Origin: Litchfieldella rifensis
Lineage (GTDB): Bacteria; Pseudomonadota; Gammaproteobacteria; Pseudomonadales; Halomonadaceae
Length of the DNA: 64,000 bases
Direction: 5' to 3'
Assembly (NCBI RefSeq): GCF_042646605.1
Contig: NZ_JBHRUG010000012.1
Span: 56,373-120,372 of the forward strand
Part shown: one piece after another, positions 53,571 through 61,794 of the stretch
How the letters are laid out: the number at the start of each line of letters is the position of its first letter
How positions within the stretch are numbered: the stretch's first letter is position 1
Notes under the pieces: model-generated
What the model was told of the DNA's origin: nothing
The model's database searches: none
Seen by the model: only the letters and a program-made list of their open reading frames with translations
Program-made: the position numbers and the translations under genes

Positions 53571-54695
53571 ATGAACGACGATAACAACGAAGTCCGGCGA
53601 ATTCTTCCCCTCAATCTGACGTTGGGACTGGCGGCTCTGGTGGTGATCGTTGCCGGCATGAAAGCAGGAGCCAGCCTGCTGGTGCCATTGCTGCTGTCAT
53701 TGTTCATTGCGGTGGTATGTACCGCGCCGGTCCATTTCCTGCAGCGCCTCGGGGTCGGTCCACGCCTGGCGGTGTGGATCACCCTGCTGGTGATCGGTGC
53801 CTTTCTGATGTTGCTGGGTCTGCTGCTGGTCAGCAGCTTCAGTACCTTTGTCGAGGCGTTACCGGACCTGGAACAGGAGATCCACGAGTATTACCTGAAT
53901 CTGCTCAACAGGCTGGCGGAGATCGGCGTCTCGATTCGTCCCCAGCAGTTCACCGAATGGTGGGATCCTGCCAATGCCACCCAGTTCGTGCCGCAATTTC
54001 TTGGACAATTGGGTAACCTGCTGCTGCAGAGTGTGATCGTTGCCTTGCTGGTGATCTTCATGCTGTTCGAGACGCTGAATTTCCGCGACAAGATCTCCGG
54101 AGCCCTGCGTGATCCCGATCCCAGCCTGAGGCGCTTCAGCGAATTCAGCGTGACTCTCAAGCGTTATCTCGCGGTCAAGACCGTGATCAGCCTGGTCACC
54201 GGCGCTTTGGTATGGGTAGCCTGTGCACTAGTGAAGGTGGATTTTCCTTTGCTGTGGGCCACCCTCGCTTTCGGGCTTAATTTCATTCCCAACATCGGAT
54301 CGGTACTGGCGGCGATCCCGCCGATACTGTTGCTGCTGGTCTCTCCTGATGCCGGTTTGCTGAAGATCGTCGTGCTGGCTTCGGCGTATCTGGCCATCAA
54401 TTTCGTGATGGGCAACCTGGTCGAACCCAGGGCGATGGGGCGCGCCCTGGGACTATCGACTTTCGTGGCTTTTTTGTCGCTGGTGGTGTGGGGCTGGATC
54501 CTGGGTACGGTAGGAATGCTGCTGTCAGTGCTATTGACCATGACGCTGAAAATCGCTCTCGAGAGTCACCCCGATACCCGATGGATTGCCCATCTGTTGG
54601 GGCCTGGAGAGCAACATGGTTACGATGATCCTTCCTCTCCCGATCGTGCTGCCTTGAAACGACATCGCCCCGACTTGAGCCGGGGCGACAAATGA
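53571..54695 (+). CDS. AI-2E family transporter (PerM/TqsA-type)
   Basis: Membrane protein of 374 residues with about seven to eight helices (LTLGLAALVVIVAGMKAGASLLVPLLLSLFIAVVC, VWITLLVIGAFLMLLGLLLVS, VIVALLVIFMLFETLNF, FGLNFIPNIGSVLAAIPPILLLL, FLSLVVWGWILGTVGMLLSV). The PNIGSVLAAIPP block is characteristic. In some bacteria, members export autoinducer-2 or Na+; role here unknown. ATG 53571 follows AGGA eight bases upstream; an upstream ATG at 53469 would add 34 hydrophilic residues. Confidence 0.88.
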   Translation: MNDDNNEVRRILPLNLTLGLAALVVIVAGMKAGASLLVPLLLSLFIAVVCTAPVHFLQRLGVGPRLAVWITLLVIGAFLMLLGLLLVSSFSTFVEALPDLEQEIHEYYLNLLNRLAEIGVSIRPQQFTEWWDPANATQFVPQFLGQLGNLLLQSVIVALLVIFMLFETLNFRDKISGALRDPDPSLRRFSEFSVTLKRYLAVKTVISLVTGALVWVACALVKVDFPLLWATLAFGLNFIPNIGSVLAAIPPILLLLVSPDAGLLKIVVLASAYLAINFVMGNLVEPRAMGRALGLSTFVAFLSLVVWGWILGTVGMLLSVLLTMTLKIALESHPDTRWIAHLLGPGEQHGYDDPSSPDRAALKRHRPDLSRGDK

Positions 54696-54722
54696 CAATG
54701 AAATTTGATGTTGCCGTACCGA

Positions 54723-55046
54723 TTAGGCGTTCTGTTCGATGAATTGTGCGAGCTGAGACTTGGACTGTGCGCCCACCAAGGAGGCGACCTTGGCGCCCGA
54801 CTTGAACAGCATGACGGTCGGAACACCGCGTACGCCATGCTCGGCGGCGATTTCCGGCGCGTCATCAACATTGACGCTGACGATTTTGAGGCTATCCGAG
54901 CGCTCCTCGGCGACTTCATCTACCACCGGTGCCATCATCTTGCAGGGGCCGCACCAAGGTGCCCAGAACTTCAGCAGAACGGGCTTGTCAGCCTTGAGGA
55001 CTTCCTGCTCGAAGTTAGCGGTAGTGACATCGACATTGTTGGCCAT
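54723..55046 (-). CDS. trxA: Thioredoxin 1
   Basis: 107 residues with active site W-C32-G-P-C35 (KFWAPWCGPCKMM), cis-Pro in GVRGVPTVMLF and KSGAKVASLVGA. General cytosolic dithiol reductant; it also serves as electron donor to PAPS reductase, encoded 1.5 kb away. Start 55046 has GGAG seven bases upstream. Convergent with the AI-2E gene; a small hairpin (54665-54688) lies between. Confidence 0.97.
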   Translation of the reverse strand: MANNVDVTTANFEQEVLKADKPVLLKFWAPWCGPCKMMAPVVDEVAEERSDSLKIVSVNVDDAPEIAAEHGVRGVPTVMLFKSGAKVASLVGAQSKSQLAQFIEQNA

Positions 55047-55416
55047 GGGGTTCTCCAATTGCTATGCGCTTGTGAGCGTCGCGATAACTAGCTTAGCAAG
55101 CGATGTTAGCGGCAGGCCGCCGTGCTGGCAAATGCCGAGAGGACAAGACGGCGATAGCCGTCTCCTATCATGGGCGCATGATGGGGCGAAGACAATGGTG
55201 ATCTGATGGGTACCTCGCATCGCTTACCAGGTGGTTTCTCTATATGCTATAAAGTAATCATGTAATTATCATTTATTGCTTGCTGGTATTAGGCATCCGG
55301 TGTCGGCCAGGTAAAGACCGCAACATCTGCTGCCATGGCAGCGCATTCAGGTAGCCTCGCGTGTAGTGCGAAACCGCATAGCCCACCAGTAAAGTCTATA
55401 GGGAGTCGGATCGGGT
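55047..55416. other. 370-bp divergent region between trxA and cysB
   Basis: Contains two adjacent hairpins, AGACGGC-GATA-GCCGTCT (55146-55163) and ATCATG-GGCG-CATGAT, and an AT-rich stretch (TATAAAGTAATCATGTAATTATC) likely to be promoter DNA. No gene recognised. Confidence 0.45.
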
Positions 55417-56388
55417 ATGAAGCTTCAACAGCTCCGTTATATCTGGGAGGTCACACGACATAATCTCAATGTATCGGCGACAGCCCAGAGCCTGTACACC
55501 TCTCAACCTGGAATCTCCAAGCAGATCCGCCTTCTCGAGGACGAGCTTGGGGTGGAAATCTTTGCACGCAGTGGCAAACACCTAACTCGGGTCACCCCCG
55601 CCGGGCAAGCGATCATCGACTTGGCGGGGCAGGTGCTGCGCATGACGGAAAACATCAAGCAAGTGGCCCAGGAGCATAGCGACGAGCGCCGCGGTAGCCT
55701 GTCCATCGCCACGACCCACACCCAGGCACGCTATGCGCTGCCCCCGGTGATTCGCGAGTTCACGCGCAAGTACCCCGATGTGGCCTTGCATATGCAGCAG
55801 GGCACGCCCAAGCAGATTGCCCAGATGGTCAGCGAGGGGCAAGCCGATTTTGCTATCTGTACCGAGTCTCTGGAGCTGTTCAACGATCTGGTGCTGCTGC
55901 CTTGCTATCGCTGGAACCGTTGTATCCTGGTACCCGAAGACCACCCCCTGGCCAAGATCGAGACACTGACACTCGAGACGTTGGCCGAATATCCACTGGT
56001 GACCTATGTGTTCGGGTTCACTGGTCGTTCCCAGCTCGACGATGCCTTTCGGGCCCGTGATTTAACTCCCAACGTGGTGCTGACCGCTGCCGATGCCGAC
56101 GTGATCAAGACCTACGTGCGGCTGGGACTTGGCGTGGGGATCGTCGCGCACATGGCGGTGGACCCGGAAACCGATACCGATCTGGTGGCATTGGATGCCG
56201 GGCATCTGTTCGAGAGTTCCACCACCAAGATCGGCATTCGGCGCGGCACGTTCATGCGCAGCTACATGTACGACTTCGTCAAGGGCTTCGCCGCGCACCT
56301 GGATCGGGATACCGTCGAAGCGGCGCTTGCCGCCGGCCCGAGACATGAACAGGAGCTGTTTGAGGGGATCGAGCTGCCGATTCGCTAG
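55417..56388 (+). CDS. cysB: LysR-type cysteine regulon regulator CysB
   Basis: Global activator of sulfate assimilation, responsive to O-/N-acetylserine. 323 residues. MKLQQLRYIWEVTRHNLNVS, HTH VSATAQSLYTSQPGISKQIRLLEDELG, and the CysB-specific ligand region IATTHTQARYALPPVI and YRWNRCILVPEDHPL. The C-terminus TTKIGIRRGTFMRSYMYDF is also CysB-like. It converges on cysH, a probable target gene, with a shared terminator. Confidence 0.96.
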   Translation: MKLQQLRYIWEVTRHNLNVSATAQSLYTSQPGISKQIRLLEDELGVEIFARSGKHLTRVTPAGQAIIDLAGQVLRMTENIKQVAQEHSDERRGSLSIATTHTQARYALPPVIREFTRKYPDVALHMQQGTPKQIAQMVSEGQADFAICTESLELFNDLVLLPCYRWNRCILVPEDHPLAKIETLTLETLAEYPLVTYVFGFTGRSQLDDAFRARDLTPNVVLTAADADVIKTYVRLGLGVGIVAHMAVDPETDTDLVALDAGHLFESSTTKIGIRRGTFMRSYMYDFVKGFAAHLDRDTVEAALAAGPRHEQELFEGIELPIR

Positions 56389-56445
56389 AAGCCGCGGTTG
56401 TCGCGAGGGCAACCCGGCAGGCTCCTGACGCATTGCAGCAGAATA

Positions 56446-56477
56446 AAGTCCCGCCGGCATGATCGTCGGCGGGACTT
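56446..56477. terminator. Bidirectional terminator between cysB and cysH
   Basis: AAGTCCCGCCG (56446-56456), loop GCATGATCGT, CGGCGGGACTT (56467-56477). Perfect 11-bp stem, A-rich before and T after. Confidence 0.75.
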
Positions 56478-56488
56478 CAGTCACCGGC

Positions 56489-57112
56489 TCAGTGCTGCAG
56501 GTGTAACCCGCATTCGCGCTTGTCTTCCACCTTGGTGGGATCGAAGTAGTCGAAATTGTTGGGCAGATCGTGTGCTTGCAGATATTGGTACATATCCTTG
56601 GCAGTCCAGCGCAATACCGGGGCGATCTTGATCAGGCCATTGGCATTGACGGACACCGGTTGCATCTGCGCGCGTTCAGCGGTGTCCTCTGCGCGCAGGG
56701 CGGTGAACCAGGCCTCTGGAGCCATCTCGCGCAAGGCCCGTTGGAAGGGCTCGAGCTTGACCTCCTCGGTAAAGGCTGCGTGGTGAGGATCGTCGATGTC
56801 AGGGACTGGCCCCTCCAGCGCTTCGCGATGGGCGCGGGAACGCCGAGGATGATAAGTGATCAGGTTCAAATCGAGACGTTTGACGATGTCGTCGACAAAG
56901 CGATAGGTCGCCACAGTATTGTAGCCGGAGTCCATCCAGACAATAGGGATGTTCGGCTGCACACGTGTGACCATGTGCAGGATCACGGCCTCAAAGGGAC
57001 GGAAGTTGGTGGTGCAGATGGCACGTTTGCCAAGCCCCACTAGTGCCCAGCGGATCAGGGCTTCGGGGTCATGGCCGTACTGCTGATTGACGGCATCGAT
57101 ATCCAGGTCCAT
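56489..57112 (-). CDS. cysH: Phosphoadenylyl-sulfate reductase
   Basis: Reduces PAPS (or APS) to sulfite with thioredoxin. 207 residues from ATG 57112, which has AGGAG seven bases upstream; shorter than E. coli CysH. Motifs: IVWMDSGYNTVATYRFVDD (PP-loop region), RRSRAHRE, ALRAEDTAERAQ, and the catalytic C-terminal ECGLH (KRECGLHLQH). The cysteine pairs of Fe-S APS reductases are absent, so a PAPS-type enzyme is favoured. An in-frame start at 57187 would add 25 residues. Confidence 0.93.
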   Translation of the reverse strand: MDLDIDAVNQQYGHDPEALIRWALVGLGKRAICTTNFRPFEAVILHMVTRVQPNIPIVWMDSGYNTVATYRFVDDIVKRLDLNLITYHPRRSRAHREALEGPVPDIDDPHHAAFTEEVKLEPFQRALREMAPEAWFTALRAEDTAERAQMQPVSVNANGLIKIAPVLRWTAKDMYQYLQAHDLPNNFDYFDPTKVEDKRECGLHLQH

Positions 57113-57286
57113 GAAACGCTCCTGAGGATTGTCGAGAGGAGGGAGGCTCCCCATGGATGTCGATACCCTAGCAAAGCATTCCCCCATTGCCCCAATACCT
57201 ATTGGTTTGGTTCTTATATAGCCAAAACATAGGATATCTTTGAGGCGTTAGAATTCTACGGTCTATGTGCCGGAGGTCGTCGATCG

Positions 57287-58654
57287 TCAGCAAGGCTGGC
57301 CATCGTTGGCGCCCAGGGCGCTCAGCAGGTGGCGGATCTTGGCCAATGTCTCACGATATTCTGCCTCCTCATCGGAGTCGGCGACCAGGCCGCCGCCACC
57401 CCATAGATGCAACCTGCTGCCTTCAGCCACGGCGGTACGAATGGCAATGGAAGTATCCATGTGACCGCGGCGATCGATGTAACCGAGACTTCCGCAGTAG
57501 GCGCTGCGTTGACTGGGCTCGAGTTCGTCGATGATCTGCATGGCGCGTACCTTGGGAGCGCCTGTGATAGAGCCGCCGGGGAAGGCGGCAGCCAAGAGGT
57601 CGATAGGAGTGCGCTGGCGGGCTAACTCGCCGCTGACGATGCTGACCAGGTGGTGAACGTTGGCATAACTTTCCAGGCCGCACAGTTGCGGAACCCTGAC
57701 GCTGCCAGGCTGGCATACGCGCCCCAGGTCGTTGCGCAATAAATCGACGATCATCACGTTTTCGGCCCTGTCCTTGGCACTGTGCAACAGTTCTTGGGCC
57801 AGTTGCCGATCCTGACCCGGTGTATTGCCACGTGGACGCGTGCCCTTGATCGGGCGAGCTTCCACGCGACCTTGGTGTGACTGCAGGAAGCGTTCCGGCG
57901 ACAGCGAGAGTACGCCTTTGTCCTCCCAGGCCAGAAAGCCGGCGAAAGGTGTGGGGGTTGCCTGGCGCAGGCGCAAGTAGGCTTGCCACAGGTCTCCTTC
58001 ATAAGGCGCGCTGAAGCGCTGGGCCAGATTGATCTGATAACAATCGCCGGCGTGGATATAGTGCTGCACGGCACGGAAGCGCTCACCGTAACCGGCACGG
58101 TCCAATTCGGGCTCGAAGGGGGCCGTGATGCGAAATGGCGCGGTCGCGACGGGTGGCGTCGCCAACCAGCCGAGTACCTGCTGGCGACGTTCGGCGCTTG
58201 CCACCAGCAAGGTTTGCTGGCGCTCATGGTCCTGGATCAACGCCCAGTCATAAAGCCCGACACGACACCAGGGCAGATGCGCCGCCGGGGCGGCTTGGCC
58301 TTCCAGGCGTTCGAGGTGCCGTCCCAGGTCATAGCTCCAGTAACCGATCAGACCGCCCAGAAAGGGGAGGTCGCAGTCCTCGGGAAATTCGCTGTCGAGG
58401 CTGTCGAGCAATGCCTGCTGGGCCGCAAATGGCGCCGTCGGCAAGCTCAGGTCGCTATCGCAGTGCGGTTGACCAGCGGTGTCGACCTCCAGAAGGGCTA
58501 CGGGCTCGCAACTGAGAATGTCATAACGCCCGCCGGGACCGTCGGGGCGGCCACTGTCGAGCAATACGGCGCCTCTCCGCTGTCGCAACGCCGTGAAGTA
58601 GCCTAGGGGGTCGTCCCGATAAGGCAGGGGGGTGATTTCTAATCGTGAAGTCAT
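57287..58654 (-). CDS. pabB: Aminodeoxychorismate synthase component I
   Basis: Makes 4-amino-4-deoxychorismate for folate synthesis. 455 residues. N-terminal tryptophan-binding-like region, then GDCYQINLAQRF, SPERFLQ, the PabB-defining PIKGTRPRG (catalytic Lys), IVDLLRNDLGRVCQPG, FPGGSITGAPKVRAMQIIDELEP, and GGGGLVADSD. The PIKGT lysine separates it from TrpE in the same window (PIAGT). No pabA/pabC neighbours; TrpG may serve as partner. Confidence 0.95.
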   Translation of the reverse strand: MTSRLEITPLPYRDDPLGYFTALRQRRGAVLLDSGRPDGPGGRYDILSCEPVALLEVDTAGQPHCDSDLSLPTAPFAAQQALLDSLDSEFPEDCDLPFLGGLIGYWSYDLGRHLERLEGQAAPAAHLPWCRVGLYDWALIQDHERQQTLLVASAERRQQVLGWLATPPVATAPFRITAPFEPELDRAGYGERFRAVQHYIHAGDCYQINLAQRFSAPYEGDLWQAYLRLRQATPTPFAGFLAWEDKGVLSLSPERFLQSHQGRVEARPIKGTRPRGNTPGQDRQLAQELLHSAKDRAENVMIVDLLRNDLGRVCQPGSVRVPQLCGLESYANVHHLVSIVSGELARQRTPIDLLAAAFPGGSITGAPKVRAMQIIDELEPSQRSAYCGSLGYIDRRGHMDTSIAIRTAVAEGSRLHLWGGGGLVADSDEEAEYRETLAKIRHLLSALGANDGQPC

Positions 58655-58778
58655 TTGGTGCGCTTTCCTTCAGCAAGCGAACCATTCTAGGCGTCATGCC
58701 GATATTTGTCGCATCCCGTCATGACATGCTGAGCGACGCCTGATCAACGCCCTCATGACAGGTGAGACTATCGTTTGA

Positions 58779-58905
58779 TTGTTGACAAGTAAACTTGCCG
58801 CCATGCTGTTGTCTACATCGAAAGATGCAATTGAATAGAGTATGAGGTCAGTTGACGCGCTGTCAGCGAGTAGCTAAAGTTCTTCCAACTTCCAATTGTC
58901 GACAA
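58779..58905. promoter_or_regulatory. Cluster of TTGTNNACAA operators before the prp regulator
   Basis: Sites: TTGTTGACAA (58779-58788), TTGTCTACAT (58809-58818) and TTGTCGACAA (58896-58905). The last is the core of a perfect 12-bp palindrome (ATTGTCGACAAT) that overlaps the ATG at 58905. The first contains TTGACA, a consensus -35. Sites 1 and 2 are centred exactly 30 bp apart. GntR/FCD regulators bind such TTGTNNACAA sites, so autoregulation is likely. Confidence 0.65.
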
Positions 58906-59639
58906 TGACCATGCATTCAGTCTCTCCCGACCTAAGCACACCCGAAGTTCGCACCCTGGCCGAGCGTGTTTTCAATCAACTGCAGGATGCCATCGTGCGG
59001 GGCGAACTGGCACCGGGCAGCAAGATCACCGAACCGGGGCTATCGAAGGCCTATGGGATCTCGCGGGGCCCGCTACGCGAGGCCATGCGTCGCCTCGAAG
59101 CCCATCGCTTGATCGAACGGGTGCCACATGTGGGCGCGCGGGTGGTCAAGCTGTCGATGAAGGAGCTGCTCGAGTTGTTCGACGTGCGTGAGGCGCTGGA
59201 AAGCATGGCGGCACGGCTTGCCGCCGAGCACATGTCGGCGGAGGAAATTGCTGGATTGCGCGAAGTGCTGGCCGTTCATGAGCGCCAGAGCGATCTCAAG
59301 CGCGGCGAGGCCTATTACCAGCGCGAGGGCGATCTCGACTTTCACTATCGGATAGTCCAGGGCAGTCACAACCGCATGCTGATGACGATCCTCTGTGACG
59401 ACCTCTACTACCTGGTGCGACTGTATCGCACCCAGTTCAGTGCCAGCGGAACACGGCCACAGCGTGCCTTCGTCGAGCACCATCGCATCGTCGATGCCAT
59501 CGAAGCCGGCGACGCCGAGCTGGCCGAACTGTTGATGCGCCGTCATGTGAGCGCCTCGCGTGCCAACGTGGCCGATCGCTATGCCGCAGTATTGAAACAG
59601 GAAGCCGAGCAGGAAGCTTCGACTTCCCCAGCCGAATAA
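58905..59639 (+). CDS. GntR-family (FCD) regulator of the methylcitrate genes
   Basis: 244 residues. Winged helix (VRTLAERVFNQLQDAIVRGEL..GSKITEPGLSKAYGISRGPLREAMRRL), then an FCD effector domain (LFDVREALESMAARLAAEHM, REGDLDFHYRIVQGSHNRMLM, FVEHHRIVDAIEAGDAELAELLMRRHV). It directly precedes prpB with 14 bp between, the usual position of the GntR regulator of prp operons in many proteobacteria (in contrast to the sigma-54 PrpR of enterobacteria). Starts at TTG 58896 or ATG 58911 are possible; no ribosome site is clear. Confidence 0.85.
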   Translation: MTMHSVSPDLSTPEVRTLAERVFNQLQDAIVRGELAPGSKITEPGLSKAYGISRGPLREAMRRLEAHRLIERVPHVGARVVKLSMKELLELFDVREALESMAARLAAEHMSAEEIAGLREVLAVHERQSDLKRGEAYYQREGDLDFHYRIVQGSHNRMLMTILCDDLYYLVRLYRTQFSASGTRPQRAFVEHHRIVDAIEAGDAELAELLMRRHVSASRANVADRYAAVLKQEAEQEASTSPAE

Positions 59640-59653
59640 CCCAGGAGATCATC

Positions 59654-60556
59654 ATGACTCGCCAGACTCCCGGAGCGCGTTTTCGTGCCGCTTTGCATGC
59701 CAATCGCCCGTTACCCATCGTCGGGACCATCAATGCCTATACAGCGATGATGGCCGAGCGGGTCGGTCATCAGGCTATCTATCTCTCCGGTGGCGGCGTG
59801 GCCAATGCCTCGTTCGGTTTACCCGACCTGGGCATAACGACCATGAACGATGTGGTCGAGGATGCTCGTCGCATCACGGGTGCCACTGAACTGCCGCTGT
59901 TGGTGGATATCGATACCGGTTGGGGAGGGGCCTTCAACATTGCCCGTACCGTCAGGGAGATGCAGCGTGCCGGCGTGGCCGCCGTCCATCTCGAGGACCA
60001 GGTGGCGCAGAAACGCTGCGGTCACCGCCCCAACAAGGCCATCGTGCCCAAGCAAGAGATGGTCGATCGCATCAAGGCTGCCGCCGATGCCCGGCTCGAC
60101 CCGGACTTCTATCTGATTGCACGAACCGATGCTTTCCAGACGGAGGGGTTGGCTGCCGCGATCGATCGTGCCAATGCCTGCATTGAAGTAGGGGCCGATG
60201 CCATCTTCGCCGAAGCCGTGCATACCCTCGACGATTACCGTGCCTTCTGCGAGGGCGTCAAGGCACCGATCCTGGCCAATATCACCGAGTTCGGGGCGAC
60301 GCCACTGTTTACGCAGCAGGAGCTGGGTGAAGTCGGCTGTCGTCTGGTGTTGTATCCGCTGTCGGCATTTCGTGCCATGAACGCGGCCGCGCTGAAGGTC
60401 TACCAGAGCATCCACGATCAAGGCCACCAGCGGGATGTGGTGGGGCTGATGCAGACTCGTGAGGAGCTCTACGATTTCCTCAACTATCACGATTTCGAGC
60501 GCAAACTCGATGCGTTGTTTGCCGAGCAGGGTAGCGCCGACATGGGCGAGTCCTGA
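59654..60556 (+). CDS. prpB: 2-methylisocitrate lyase
   Basis: Cleaves 2-methylisocitrate to pyruvate and succinate in propionate catabolism. 300 residues. SGGGVANASFGLPDLG, DIDTGWGG (metal), HLEDQVAQKRCGHRPNK (KKCGH-type catalytic loop, reading KRCGH), ARTDAF, and ANITEFGATPLFT fit PrpB rather than isocitrate lyase. GGAG precedes the ATG. Confidence 0.95.
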   Translation: MTRQTPGARFRAALHANRPLPIVGTINAYTAMMAERVGHQAIYLSGGGVANASFGLPDLGITTMNDVVEDARRITGATELPLLVDIDTGWGGAFNIARTVREMQRAGVAAVHLEDQVAQKRCGHRPNKAIVPKQEMVDRIKAAADARLDPDFYLIARTDAFQTEGLAAAIDRANACIEVGADAIFAEAVHTLDDYRAFCEGVKAPILANITEFGATPLFTQQELGEVGCRLVLYPLSAFRAMNAAALKVYQSIHDQGHQRDVVGLMQTREELYDFLNYHDFERKLDALFAEQGSADMGES

Positions 60557-60615
60557 AAGCTCGACGATAATCACAATCATCACTGTATTCTTTATCTGTA
60601 CGTAGGAGACACGTC

Positions 60616-61743
60616 ATGGCTGAGAAGACTCCGGAAAGCACCGGACTGCGTGGCCAGAGTGCCGGTAGTACCGCCTTGTGCACCGTTGGCAAGAGTGGGT
60701 CGGGCCTGACCTATCGTGGCTACGATATCCACGACTTGGCCGAGCATGCTCGCTTCGAGGAGGTCGCCTATCTTCTGCTCAAGGGCAAGCTGCCGACCCA
60801 GACCGAACTGGATGCCTATGTCACCAAGCTCCAGGGGCTGCGTGGCTTGCCACAGCCGCTGAAGGCGGTGCTCGAGACGATTCCCGCCGATGCTCATCCC
60901 ATGGACGTGATGCGTACCGGTGCTTCGATGCTCGGTAATCTGGAAACCGAGCAGCACTTCGATGAACAGCAGGATCATGCCGATCGCCTGCTGGCTGTCC
61001 TGCCGTCGATCATTTGCTACTGGTATCGCTACACCCATGATGGCGTGCGCATCGATACCGACACCGATGATGCGTCGATCGGTGGACACTTCCTACGCCT
61101 ATTGCATGACAAGCCGGCGTCCGAGCTGCATGCCCGGGTAATGAACGTTTCGCTGATCCTGTATGCCGAGCACGAGTTCAATGCCTCGACTTTCAATGCC
61201 CGGGTCTGTGCCTCGACGCTGTCGGATATCCATTCCTGCGTCACTGGCGCCATTGGCACGCTGCGCGGCCCACTTCATGGCGGTGCCAACGAGGCGGCGA
61301 TGGCGATGATCGAGAACTGGCAAAGCCCCGACGAAGCCGAGCGTGGGATTCTCGGCATGCTCGAGCGCAAAGAGAAGATCATGGGGTTTGGCCATGCCAT
61401 CTACCGTGAGTCCGACCCTCGCAATGCAATCATCAAGCAGTGGTCGCAGAAACTCGCCGAAGATGTGGGTGACAAACGTTTATATCCGGTCTCGGTGCGT
61501 TGCGAAGAGGTGATGTGGCGCGAGAAAAAGCTGTTCTGCAACGCTGACTTCTTCCATGCCAGCGCCTATCACTTCATGGGCATCCCGACCAAATTGTTCA
61601 CCCCGATCTTCGTCTGCTCGCGAGTCACCGGCTGGTGTGCCCATGTCTTCGAGCAGCGGGCGGGAAACCGCATCATCCGTCCCAGCGCCGACTACGTCGG
61701 ACCGGAGCATACAGCATGGCTGCCGATCGAACAGCGGCAGTGA
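60616..61743 (+). CDS. prpC: 2-methylcitrate synthase
   Basis: Condenses propionyl-CoA with oxaloacetate. 375 residues, the short PrpC form. GLTYRGYDIHDLAEHARFEEVAYLLLKG, GTLRGPLHGGANEAAMAMI (catalytic His), KIMGFGHAIYRESDPRN, and the C-terminal ENR-like RAGNRIIRPSADYVGP. AGGAG nine bases upstream of the ATG. In line with prpB and prpD. Confidence 0.96.
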   Translation: MAEKTPESTGLRGQSAGSTALCTVGKSGSGLTYRGYDIHDLAEHARFEEVAYLLLKGKLPTQTELDAYVTKLQGLRGLPQPLKAVLETIPADAHPMDVMRTGASMLGNLETEQHFDEQQDHADRLLAVLPSIICYWYRYTHDGVRIDTDTDDASIGGHFLRLLHDKPASELHARVMNVSLILYAEHEFNASTFNARVCASTLSDIHSCVTGAIGTLRGPLHGGANEAAMAMIENWQSPDEAERGILGMLERKEKIMGFGHAIYRESDPRNAIIKQWSQKLAEDVGDKRLYPVSVRCEEVMWREKKLFCNADFFHASAYHFMGIPTKLFTPIFVCSRVTGWCAHVFEQRAGNRIIRPSADYVGPEHTAWLPIEQRQ

Positions 61744-61794
61744 CACCGATCATCAATGCACGACTCCTATCGTGCCCAACAAGGACTTCTTGCG

